Shown in pieces: positions 22,505 through 32,713 of a stretch of DNA of 64,000 bases. The stretch lies in assembly GCA_951802425.1 (NCBI GenBank), contig OX637794.1, positions 4,464,001 through 4,528,000 on the forward strand, written 5' to 3'. The position numbers were made by a program, and so were the translations under genes. Numbering within the stretch: position 1 is the stretch's first letter; each line of letters starts with the position of its first letter. The notes below the pieces were generated by a model. That model did not search any database. It was given only the letters and a program-made list of their open reading frames with translations, and was not told where the DNA came from. This DNA is from Clavaria fumosa. Taxonomy: Eukaryota; Basidiomycota; Agaricomycetes; Agaricales; Clavariaceae.

Positions 22505-22807
22505 TATCAGACTGGGTCTCACAATCACACAGCTTAATGTAAGGTCAATGATGATGATACTAACATAAGGGGAAAAGGGTAGAAGTAGGAAAAAGATGTA
22601 GTATATATAGCAGGAACCCCAGGAGTTGCTGGTGTTCCCATGCTCGGACCCCGTGAGTCACATGATGTGCCCAGGCCTGGGTCATGTGACTTTCACATTA
22701 CATAATCTGCCACCCATCTGGGTCACATGACTTTCCCATGATCTTCCTGCATCTCTTTCGCAACCCTCCCTCTTGCCTCTCTGGTGCTTATGTAAGCAGT
22801 CCTGACA
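22505..22807 (-). repeat. 5' LTR of copy 3 with covariant self-priming site
   Basis: 303-bp LTR. On the element strand the LTR has ATGTTAGTAT and, just beyond its end (22491-22504 region), the primer site has ATACTAACAT: 10 nt fully complementary. Relative to copy 1 both halves changed at the same paired position (C to G in the LTR, G to C in the primer site). Confidence 0.85.
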
Positions 22808-23060
22808 GGCTTCCACTCACTGTTTGAGACTGGGGGCTCTTGGCCTGGACATTGCAGTGCATCCAGGCTCCCAACCTCCAGCAGTTGGCTATGGTTGATG
22901 TGGCTTCCACTCACTGTTTGAGACTGGGGGCTCTTGGCCTGGACGTTGCAGTGCATCCAGGCTCCTGACCTCCGGTGGTCAGTTATGGCTCTGGGGGCTT
23001 ACAGCCTGGATGTCATAGTGCATCCAGGCTCCCAACCTTTGGCAGTCAGTTATGATGCAG
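22808..23060. repeat. 94-bp minisatellite, right part
   Basis: Continuation of the array at 16740-16924. Units at 22808 and 22902 each contain ggcttccactcactgtttga, followed by more diverged units to about 23060. Confidence 0.75.
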
Positions 23061-23373
23061 GTCCCACCAGTTGGGGATGCCTTGGGAATGAACAGGTATG
23101 CCCAAGTCCTAGTTATATTCTTTTACTCTTTTTTTTCGCAGATCAAATAACACCCGGCTTTTAGAGCCCAGTGAGCAGTTTCTCCTATCAGCACCCTTCA
23201 TGACTTTTAGAGCCCAGTGAGTTATTTTTCCTATCAGCACCCTTCATGACTGATGAATGCAGCTTCTGGTGAGCTGCCAGTTGCCACATCACCCTTCGCC
23301 TTTGCCTGCTTCCTGCAGCTCCTCACCCATTTTTAAATCGCTTGTACATATATACACTGTATTATGTAGGAAT
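23061..23373. other. No gene; short direct duplication
   Basis: A segment of about 48 bp containing agagcccagtgag and cctatcagcacccttcatga occurs twice in tandem (from about 23160). No coding sequence recognised. Confidence 0.5.
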
Positions 23374-26058
23374 CGTCCGAGCATGGGAACATTGGCAAGT
23401 GCTGGGGCTCTCACTATAAGTACTTTGTTGTTTCCCTTTTTGTACTCTTTTCCCCTTATCTTAGTATTGTCATCATGACCTTACACTTAAGTTGTGTGAG
23501 ACCCAGTCTGATATAATACTAAGATCCACCCATCTGCCCTAGCCCCGTGTCCTAACCCGGCTAGCCTGGACCCTTAATCTCAAACTGTGACACGTTGTCA
23601 CAGCTCAGCCCCTATCATCCTCTTCTTCTTTACCCTGCCCGCAGTGTGTAACAGAACTGTGTGAAATTTTTACTGTGTGTAGATACACATGACCAGACCC
23701 GGAGGAAGTCTACTGTGACCCTCCCCAAGTGATACCGAGTGCCCAAGGCCTGGAACCTTGTTTTACAGCCACCATCCCAGTGAATCATGTAGTGTACAGG
23801 GCAAGGAAAGGCCCTCTACATAGTCCTTCTAGTAGTTTCCTGGTCCAGTGGACAGGGCCCTTGCTCTGTGACCATTGTCAGAAGGGCGCATGGGCAACTC
23901 ATTAGGAGTTGTGGAGCAACCACCTGGGACACCATTTGGGCCCCACGCTAGCAACAGTTTTATAGAATAAGAGTTCTATAAGTACCTAATAGGTGTATAA
24001 GTACATGTTGAAGAGCAGCCTAAGAGGACAGGACTGCTAAGAGATCAAAGAAATCCTGAGTGCCCAAGGCCCGGAATTTTATTTTACAGTGCTATAGAAT
24101 GCTGGACCTAGCTGTTGCCCCCTTTGATGGGCAGAAAAGGAACTTCTGTATGTTCCTCCAATCCCTTTGCCTCCTGTTTATGGTGAACCTGACTACCTAT
24201 GCTGTGGATCTGGTGAAGGTCCTCTTTGCTCTGAGCAAAATTGTTGGAGATGGATTTGCTGCAGAATGGGCAAATATGAAGGCAGAAGAGATCCTGGGTA
24301 GTGGCAAGGCTGGAACCTGGGCAGAGTTTGTGGAGGAGATGAAGCGAGTGTTTGATGACCCGAACAACCATGCGACTGCCCTTGCCAATATTGCAGGGTT
24401 GAAACAGGGTGCCACAACAGCACCAGAGTTCTTTGCGAGATTTGAGACACTGTTCCAACAGGCAGAGTTGAGTGCAGAGAAGGACTCAGGAATCCTGGTC
24501 CATTGGCTGGAGTTGAACCTGAGTAGGAGGTTGGTGGAGAGGATCTATGGTGTCTCCCCAATGCCAGAGACTTATGGAGAATGGAGAGAGCTGGCAGAGA
24601 GACTTGATGCCCAGCAAAGGCAACTGGATGGGATACTTGCAGAAGGGACACTGCAACCCTGTGCGACCTTTCACAACCTCTGCGCGACCCACCACGACCT
24701 CTCCGCGACCTGCCACAACCCTCTCGCACCCTCTGAATGTGGCCATGGGCCATGGATGTGCCCTGCTGATGAGAGACATTGTTTCCGATGCCACCAGACT
24801 GGCCATGCTGTCTGCTTCTGCCCTCTGCCCAATATGCATCTGCAGGTCCCAAGGGCCCAAACCCGTGCAGTGCCAGGTACCCCCCAAACAACAGAGGATT
24901 ACCAGAGAGAGATTGTGTTGCTCCAAACAAAACTGGAGCCACTTGAGAGAGAAAGGAGGACTCTGGCTGGAGAGAAGAGTCGTTCCAGCCCCATTCCATC
25001 CCTGTGCCCACAGCAAGTATACCAAAGTATACTATCTTGCAGCAGAGACATACCCAAATTGGGGCTGAGGTGAAAGAGGAAGTGAGACTGGCAGAGCACC
25101 CAACCAAGATGCAGCCAGAGGTGGAGAAACGTGTGCCATGAGAGCTAGCCATCCAGGTGCACTTGGAGGCCCTCAGCACTGGCAAGTGGGCTACGACGAA
25201 GGCCCTTGTCGACTCAGGATGCACCAACTGTTTCATGGACTTGGAGTGGGCGAAAAGAGTGGGCCTGGAGCCATCTCCCTTGCTGAACCTGATCACGATG
25301 TACAACGTGGATGGGTCACAGAACAGAGAGGGTAAAATCTGGTTTGGAATTGAGCTGCTGGTGAAGGTGGGTGACTATTGTGAATGGGTCCATTTCCTGC
25401 TGGGAAAGATCCAATCCCACAAGGCCATCCTTGGGCATGACTGGCTCAAGCGACATAATCCTGACATCAACTGGAAGAAGGCAGAGCTGAGCCTTACCCA
25501 TTGCCCCACACAGTGCTCTCCATCCCCACAAGCCCCTGCACCCCTGAAAACGAGTACCCTCACATCTGCGAGTATTCCGGACACCCGTTTTCCCAACTCT
25601 GGCCCCACCCCTGATTGGCCCAGCCACTACCCTTCAGTTTTTAGTGAAGCAAAATGGGATGAACTTCCCTGCTCCCAACCAGAGTTTGATATTAAGATCA
25701 AGTTCAAAAAGGACCCTGAGCACCTCTCTTCCAAGTTATACTCACTGACGAGGGAGGAGATGGTGGAGATGAACTGTTGGGTGGACGAGCAGCTTGCTTC
25801 TGGACAAATACAGCCCTCGAAATCCCTGTATGCCAGCCCCTTCTTCTTCAAACATGAGAAGGACAAGCTGCGGCCAATTATTGACTACTCAAGGCTGAAT
25901 GAGCACCTGATCAAGGACAAGTACCCCCTCCCATGCATCCGAGACACAGTGGATGTGCTTAAAGGACTGTCGATCTACTCTAAGATTGATGTGAAGGGAG
26001 GTTTCCCATCTATGCAGGTCTGGCCCAAGCACCAGCACTGCTGCGCCTTCCTGACACC
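23374..26058 (+). mobile_element. Chromovirus copy 4, 5' part (LTR truncated), left of an inversion breakpoint
   Basis: Starts within an LTR (homology from about 23374; LTR end 23513, primer site just after) and runs through leader, Gag, protease and the first half of reverse transcriptase, stopping at ctgacacc (26058). The missing second half of RT, the remaining pol and the 3' LTR lie inverted at 29309-26579. The two pieces meet with only a few bases lost, so they are one element cut by an inversion. Confidence 0.85.
24099..26058 (+). pseudogene. gag-protease-RT (5' half) of copy 4
   Basis: Gag from ATG 24099 (MLDLAVAPFDGQ) is open through ERLDAQQRQLDG and the knuckle CFRCHQTGHAVCFC. A one-base loss near 24990 (shorter C run than copy 1) shifts the frame; the protease block DSGCTNCFMDLEWAKRVG then reads to RT motifs IIDYSRLNEHLIKDKYPLP and SKIDVKGGFPSMQVW. 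It breaks off at FLTP (26058). Apart from the shift this is one of the better-preserved copies and supports a single gag-pol frame for the family. Confidence 0.85.
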
Positions 26059-26552
26059 GAGTTTAGCTGACTATAGTCATGGCTTAGCTGCCAACTCTTA
26101 TATTATAATTATGTGTTCATTCTCACTGCTGTAATGCCCTGGTGGCCATGACACTGTGGTACTGCTACTTTGACTAATAATGCAATGCCACTACTATCAC
26201 CAGTTACAACCACTGTCACTGTCAGTTCATAAGCTGGTTCATATGCAACAAGTCTAAGAATGATAAAGTCAGCACAGCAGGGATAAAAAGGTGAATTACA
26301 ACATGGCTAACAAGATAATAGAGCATGTAACAGTGAAATATTTGAAAGATAAAGTGCTATTCTCAACTTATTTCACTTGAAACTTTACATCAAACCTGGC
26401 CATAGCTTAGCTGCAGCTATCAGCTATGGAAATATCAATAGTCATAGTCATAGCTGCTTTGTAGCCATAGCTGATTGCTAGCTAGGCTACAGCTACAATC
26501 AGCTAAGGCTATGGCTATTAGTCAGCTACTAGTCATAGCTGTGGCAACACTA
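26059..26552 (-). mobile_element. hAT-like element, first part (inverted)
   Basis: An AGCT-rich segment ending in ...gtggcaacacta at 26552, the terminal inverted repeat of a hAT-type element (TAGTGTTGCCACAGCTA on the other strand). It is flanked at 26553-26560 by tcccaaag, the reverse complement of ctttggga beside the other end at 29419-29426. It is rich in subterminal agct/cagcta motifs. No transposase reading. Confidence 0.75.
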
Positions 26553-26578
26553 TCCCAAAGTTTGATGCACAGCGGCAG

Positions 26579-26867
26579 TATCAGACTGGGTCTCACACAA
26601 CTTAAGTGTAAGGTCATGACGACAATACTAAGATAAGGGGAAAAGAGTACAAAAAGGGAAACAACAAAGTACTTATAGCGAGAGCCCCGGCACTTGCCAA
26701 TGTTCCCATGCTCAGACCCTCGGGTCACATGATGCGCCCAGGCCCAGGTCATGTGATCTTACAATTATGTAATCTGACCACAGCCACAGGTCATGTGACC
26801 TTCCAACAACCCTCCCCAGTTTCTCCATAACTCCTCTTTGGGATGGCTTATGTAAGCAATCCTAACA
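26579..26867 (-). repeat. 3' LTR of copy 4
   Basis: 289 bp, with tatcagac at 26579 and aatcctaaca at 26867. It lacks a matching TSD because the 5' LTR of this copy is truncated. Confidence 0.88.
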
Positions 26868-26878
26868 TCACCCCCCTC

Positions 26879-29309
26879 TTAAGGCTGGGCGTCCTGACCA
26901 GCTAGCTTGGCCTTGTCAGGGTGGGAGAGGAAGAAGTCCTGGAGAAGCAACATTACATTAGTGAGGTTCCTATGGGGCTCCCAAGTGTTTTCCTCCACTG
27001 GATATCCCAACCACTTCACCAAGTACTTCACCCCACACCCCACCTTCTTAACATCAAGGATCACCTCCACATCATACTCCAGGTGGTCATCATCAATGGT
27101 AGGGGGCAGAGGGGGAGGCAGGTTCTGTGAAGGGAAGGAAGGGGGATGGTATGGTGTCAACAGCAACTCATTGAAGACCCAATGGATGTGCCAGGCCTAA
27201 GGGAGCTTGAGGTGATACCCAGCAGGTCCCACCTTCTCCTCAACTGCAAAGGGGCCTGCTCTCTTGTTGTCAAGCTTTTTAGAGGGCCAGTCCATCTTCA
27301 AGTTTCTAGTATCCAGCCAGACCAGATCTCCCTCAGAGTACTCCTGACTCAGGCATTTCCCCTTATCGTAGCTCTTCTTCATCGCTGCCGCCACTTTCTC
27401 CATTGCCTCCTTGGCTGCTCTTCGGGACTCTGTGAGCTTAGCCATCCACTCGTCCGCTGCCGGGTTCACCTCAGAAGGTGGGCGGAGTCCCCCATTCCAT
27501 GGGTGCTGGCCATAGTCAAGGAAGAAAGGTGTCTGTCCTGTCACGGAGTGCTCACGATTGTTAAGAGCAAACTCAGCAGTCGACAACCACTCGGCCCAAT
27601 TGTCCTGGAGGTGGTCCACATAGGCCTGGAGATAGATCTCCATCTCCTGATTTGCCTGCTCCGTCTGCCCATCAGTCTGTGGGTGGAAGGCCGTACTCAG
27701 GTTTGCCTTTACTCGGATCATAGAGTAGAACTCCTTCATGAACTGAGACACAAACTGGGAGCCTCAGTCACTCATGACCTTATGAGGGACTCCATGGTCC
27801 TGAAACACTCGATCTCGGAGGAGATGTGCCACTCCAAGTCCCATGAGGTCAAGTCCAATCGCCTCAAGCAGTGTCCGTTTTGTGAACTTGTCAATGATGA
27901 CAAGGATGGCATTATGTCCACAGGAGAGGGGGAGGGGACTGACTATGTCCCATGAGATCACTGACCAGGGACCATCAGGAACAGGGTGGGGGTGCAGTGG
28001 GGCAGCATGCTTGGTATGGTCAGGCTTCGTCTGCTGGCAGGTCTCACACCCCTGGGCATACCAATCTGCATCTTTCACCATGTCTGGCCACCAATAACCC
28101 TTCACTAGTGCCGCTCTCAACTTCCAGGGCCCAGGGTGTCCAGCAGCAGGGAGGTCATGCTCAAACTCGAGGACAGCCTCACGAGCTCCTAGGGGGACCC
28201 AAGTGACTATCCCCTTTCACCAGAGTCCAGCACAATCTTGTGTCCACTCATCATCAAGCTCCTCCGGCTTCTGTATGTGTACTGCGCTATTTTTCTGGAG
28301 TAGCATCTCCATTTCTGATGTGAATGACACACAGACTTCTGTTTCCAGGAAAACCTGCACCAGTGCATCCTCCTCCACCATCTCTCCATAGTCTGGTCTC
28401 TGGGAGAGTGCATCTGCCTTCGTGTTTGACTTGCCAGTGTGATACTTTATTTCAAAGTCAAAGCACTGGAGCTCCCCAACCCACTGGACCTGCCTCAGTT
28501 TCAACTTCTGGGGCTTCCGGAAGTACTGGAGGTTAGCATGGTCTGTCCAGATTTCGATGGTCTCTTCCACCCCAATCAGGTAAGCCTGCCACTCACGTAG
28601 TGCCCAGATTACAGCCAGGAACTCCTTGTTGTACACATTGTAATTCTTCTCAGCTGCAGTGAGGGCCTTGGAGATATAGTCTACAACTCTCCAAGTCCCA
28701 TCCACCTGCTGCTGCAAGAGAACTCCTCCAGTCACCAAGTTGCTTGCATCTGTTTTTACCTTCCATCTCCCTTTGTCCTGAGGCAGAGCCAAGACTGGGG
28801 CTGATATGAGTGCCTGGCAGAGATCTCAGAAGGCTGCTTCCTCCTCCTCCTCCCATTTCCATGGAACATTCCCAGTCAGCTGGAAGAGTGGCTTTGCCTG
28901 GGCAGAAAGATTCGGGATGTGCTGGCAGAGGTAGTTCAACATCCCATTGAACCTCTGGACGTCCTTCACATTCCTAGGATGTGGCCAATCTCGGACTGCT
29001 GCACCCTTGGCTGGGTCATGCTCTAGCTGGTTGTGAGAGATCTTCATCCCCAGGAAGATGATCTCACTCTTCTCAAACTCACATTTACTGAGTTTGAGAC
29101 ACAACCCATTCTCTCCAAACTTCCTCAAGACCCAATCCATCCAATACCGGTGTGTTGCCAAATCCTCTGCAAACACAATCACATCATCCACATAAGCCTG
29201 GACATGTCCTCCTGCAATCTCCTCCCTCAACACATGATTCATGAAGTGCTGGAAGGTGGCAGGTGCATTCTGCAGTCCAAACCACATGACAGCTGGTTCG
29301 AAGAGTCCA
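26879..29309 (-). pseudogene. RT (3' half)-RNase H-integrase-chromodomain of copy 4
   Basis: On the minus strand: HVQAYVDDVIVFAEDLATH, RNase H KTDASNLVTGGVLLQQ, CETCQQTKPDHTKHAAPLH, ISWDIVSPLP and [15 protein letters not shown], then the chromodomain YLVKWLGYPVEENTWEPH ending at 26879. In-frame stops occur at several places (for instance SD-stop-GSQF near 27765). The codon homologous to the stop at 7571-7573 is still CGA here (27713-27715). Confidence 0.87.
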
Positions 29310-29418
29310 CACCAGCTGCAGCTATGACTACAGCTAAGACAAATTGAGACCAGCTAGAGTAGTCAGTAGCTGCAGCTGGTCTAGCTGGCTCATGACTAGT
29401 CTAGCTGTGGCAACACTA
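29310..29418 (+). mobile_element. hAT-like element, second part
   Basis: The other end of the hAT-like element: cagct-rich sequence ending gctgtggcaacacta at 29418, followed by the 8-bp target ctttggga (29419-29426). With 26059-26552 re-inverted the two ends face each other as proper terminal inverted repeats. Confidence 0.72.
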
Positions 29419-29427
29419 CTTTGGGAT

Positions 29428-31100
29428 ATGGCAAGGACAACTCAAACACCCAAGAAGACAACAGGCAGCCACTCAGTCAGAGTGCAGCTGAGGCTTTCTA
29501 CCCCCAACAGGCCCAACCCCCAAATTCCAAGGGACAAACCTGCACCAGTGAGTCTTAGCCACAGCCTGCCTATGGCCTACACTGATCATACAAGCAGATG
29601 GTAGAAACGATTGGGAATGATAAGGTGAATAAAGATTATGAAACATCTCATCAACAATCGCACTGATCTTCACTGGCTTCATGTCATAGTGGTGTTGGTG
29701 CAGGAACAGCGGAAACTCAATCGACTGCAATTTTTGTGAAAGAACAATCTATGATGAATGCCTCCAAATTCCTCAAGGGAAAGAGGCCATTGCAAGACAA
29801 GATGTCAAGTTCAAATGTGTGGCTTGCCACATTTCTTCCAAAAATCACAAAAACCTGTATAAGGTAGAGCCTGTCCCAGATTCTACCCAGCTCAGCCATT
29901 CCTTAAAACACTTGATAGCCCCTCTACTTCCAGGGCAAGCCAACCGAAGAATTAGTTGGCTGGATCAAGGCCCCAACCCTTCATGGAAACTACGCACGCC
30001 AGAACACTGTCTTGCTTGCGATGGTGAATATTTGCCTCACCACAATCCCTAGCAGGGGTGATCCATTCTACTCAGTCACCAACAACATTGGGGGGTGGTT
30101 CAATGGCTCTTTCGACAGGCAGGAATTGCACAAATGTGATGTGATGCTCAATGTAAACCCTGAGGATAGCAAATCCCTTTCGAGTCACCATGTGATCCTG
30201 CATGACTTTGTAGGAAAGATTCAAAGGTAATTTTCTACATTATCACATATACATGATATTAACAGCATATGCAGTTTGGGTGTGCAACATCTTATGGTCT
30301 TTTTGTACACCCATTCAAACCCTGACAACGGAGATTTGCACTGTGCTCCCAGCATCAGATTGGAGATTGGTCAGGTACAGCCTTAGTTGGATTTTATGGC
30401 TTTTTTATTTGATGGCTCTTAGTTCTTGGAAGAAATTATTGGTGCAGATGTAAAATTGTTTGCAAAGGAATTGTATTCAATTCTTGTCATGCTAGTCTGC
30501 AGTCAGGTCTGGGAAAATCCTGAGGCCACTCAAGCAATCAAGACATACACCAAGAGGTGAGTTCATTACTGTATATGTAAACATTCAATTAAAATACCTA
30601 GCAAAATGTTCAAATGGATTATTGGCTTTGGCCAACCAAACTTCTACCCACACCTGGCAACACCATTCTTGATGAAGTTGGCAGTCAGGACTTACATTGA
30701 GTGCTTCTCAATCAGTAGGATTGTCCCTGACCTACTCAAAGAAGAAGAAGGCCTTGGTGCACATACCTCAGTTATAACTCTCAGCCCCAGCTTTGGGCTC
30801 GAATTCTTCTGGTGCCACAAGACCCTCCGTCCACTTGGCAAGCTCATTCTGCTTCAGTGCCCGAAATGCGCTGTCCTTCACTCCATGACATTCACTATGG
30901 TTGGCCAGAGGGTAGGCATGTACAAGGCTTTCTGCCCCTGTGGATTTATGGTTGAGAAGGATGCGAAGATTGCTGATGCTACACTGCCCCAGGCAGCTGA
31001 CAGAAGTGTCATTGGCTGGGGTTCACAGCTTTGGTTTGGAAGCCCTGTAGCAGCAAACAAGGCCTGGAATGCTCCCCGAAGTGTGTACAACATCTCCTAG
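29428..31100 (+). CDS. Cysteine-rich (PHD-like) protein of an expanded fungal family, 6 exons
   Basis: Exons 29428-29547, 29690-29863, 29934-30226, 30275-30374, 30423-30556 and 30602-31100 join in phase with GT-AG introns to 439 codons plus a stop, with no internal stop. Residues 41-87 hold a cysteine cluster (WCWCRN, DCNFCERTIYDEC, FKCVACH) spaced like a PHD/RING-type zinc-binding domain. The middle has GDPFYSVTNNIGGWF and NVNPEDSKSLSSHHVILHDF; a second Cys group (LLQCPKC, FCPCGF) lies near the end. I recall similar proteins as multi-copy, uncharacterised families in Agaricomycetes; function unknown, nuclear or chromatin role only a guess. The start codon lies one base after the TSD of the neighbouring hAT-like element, so its promoter must lie in or beyond transposon DNA. 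Confidence 0.7.
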
Positions 31101-31373
31101 TTGCTACTTATGGCACCCTAGATGTTCAACGCATCTTCCAACTGGCCATGTTCAACACATGGCCATTTTTGTAATTGACATATATTTTCTTTTGTAACCA
31201 TCCCAATATGTTTTCATATGTTACAAAGAATAAGGTCTTGGTCTCAAAAACCATTTTGATGAGATGGCTAATGGTGAGGAGGGGATGCAGGCAGAGAATT
31301 GAATAATGTATATGGTGAAAATAAAGTGACTAGAGGAACTATGAATCTGGCCCTAAGGAAAGGTGTTGTTCAA

Positions 31374-32436
31374 CTAATTTTTTTGGCTATACATGCCCTG
31401 CATCATCCACCCAGCAGTATCCTTCCCAAAATGGCTGAGAACCACCTTTCTCATAAACATGGCATAACATATACAATCCCCTTCTCCCCAACTGTCAACT
31501 TCATGTATGAACACATTGGCACAAAATGCCACCACTGTGCCACTTGGATAATCAAGGTCTAAGCCAAGCTCTTGTAAACACAGCTTGGCATTTGAATAGC
31601 TGCCAACAGTAGCAAGCAGATCATACCAAGCATGTCTTCCCTTTGTGTCAATGTGAGGCTTTGTCAGCCTATTTGCCATGACAGAAATTCCTGTGAAAAC
31701 AGAGGACCAAAGGGATGCCTTTTGATTGGTGAGTTCATCTTCTCTGAGTCTTGCTAGCATATCCTTTCCAGCCTGGTAAAGTTCTGGATGGGCAAGTTCC
31801 ATGACATCATTCAGAATGGCCATAACAGATTTGGAAGAGAGCAACCACTGCTCAGCCTCATGGCTATTTAAGCTCAAGGAGGGTTTCAGGGGCCATTTTT
31901 CTGTCTGAAGGCCATGGGTCAATAATGAGGGCTGGCAGATCAAGTAATGGTAAACCTAACCCAAATACTATGCCCTTGAGCAAACCATCCAGCTGAATAT
32001 GTCTCAACACCTGGTGGAAAGCTTCTGGTTGGATGGGCTTCTATAAAATTCTTGTGATCTTTCCTCCATGAGACCTTGACATCTGTGTGTGGTGCTTTGA
32101 CCTGCAAAGACATCTTCTTGGCAATGTGATGTGTTGCTCTGATGAGCTCCACCTTCATGCATAAGACTTCAGACATGTGAGCTTAATGATAAGATTTACC
32201 TGACGATGAGGCAACAGCAATCCTGGAAGATACTAGAGAATGATGCAGCCTTTGCAGTCCACTACAGTGGTGGGCTGATCAATGTGTCCTAGCATGGGGG
32301 TTGGAAATTTCAATCTTGCACTACTTGAGGCAGCAGCATACTCTTCAATATTCCAATCAAGGTAATCTATTCCTGGGTTCAGATGGGATGGGAGATTAAT
32401 AGATGAGCTTACAGGCATTGAGAAATGCAGATGCAA
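31374..32436 (-). pseudogene. TET/JBP-like 2-oxoglutarate dioxygenase, decayed
   Basis: On the minus strand the C-terminal exon (31943-31374) reads NRLTKPHIDTKGRHAWYDLL, GSYSNAKLCLQELGLDLDYP and FIHEVDSWGEGDCICYAMFM. This gives the HxD pair, the distal His and the strand pattern of the fungal TET/JBP family, normally followed by a GDRVC-type Arg that is Cys here (CGT to TGT). Upstream pieces supply PGVETYSAGWFAQGHS, and MLGHIDQPTTVVDCKGCIIL followed by a TAG (32233-32235) where the family has Trp (WYLPG). An intron of about 47 bp joins HRQ to VELIRATHH. The last join does not keep frame. The product would oxidise 5-methylcytosine or thymine; this copy is probably dead. Confidence 0.6.
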
Positions 32437-32713
32437 TGACTTTCACCAGCTTCCTTCAATCCTCTTGAGCTGGAGTATGATTTTGAGGATGATTCTTTTT
32501 ATTTGTGTTGGCTTTCTGAAAATGACTGCTATCCCTATGTATGTCATCAGAATTTAGAGAATGAGAAGGGGGTTATACCTGAATTGCGAAGACTTGGGCT
32601 TGTTTTGGGGCTGGTTTTGTAGTCTATACAGAAACTGTTCCTGAATGGAGATAGACTCCTCCATTATTTTCAGTCTCTTTGTGCTTCTAGGAAGCTCCCC
32701 ACCTGCACAAATA

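Larger units (their letters stand above)
16925..22807 (-). mobile_element. Full-length divergent chromovirus (copy 3), inserted in a minisatellite
   Basis: Two 303-bp LTRs (16925-17227 and 22505-22807) and the target duplication GGCTT (16920-16924, 22808-22812) bound the element. LTRs differ at roughly a dozen positions, mostly transitions, so it is older than copy 1. It belongs to a separate subfamily: the LTR begins TGTCAGGACTG and its Gag-Pol diverges from the others. Its primer site differs by one base from copy 1, and its LTR carries the matching change. The polypurine tract lies beside 17227. Confidence 0.93.
26579..29309 (-). mobile_element. Chromovirus copy 4, 3' part (inverted)
   Basis: On the minus strand from 29309 the reading resumes exactly where 26058 stopped in RT (GLF, then EPAVMWFGLQNAPATFQ) and continues through RNase H, integrase and chromodomain to a 289-bp 3' LTR (26867-26579). 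No second element needs to be invoked. Confidence 0.87.
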
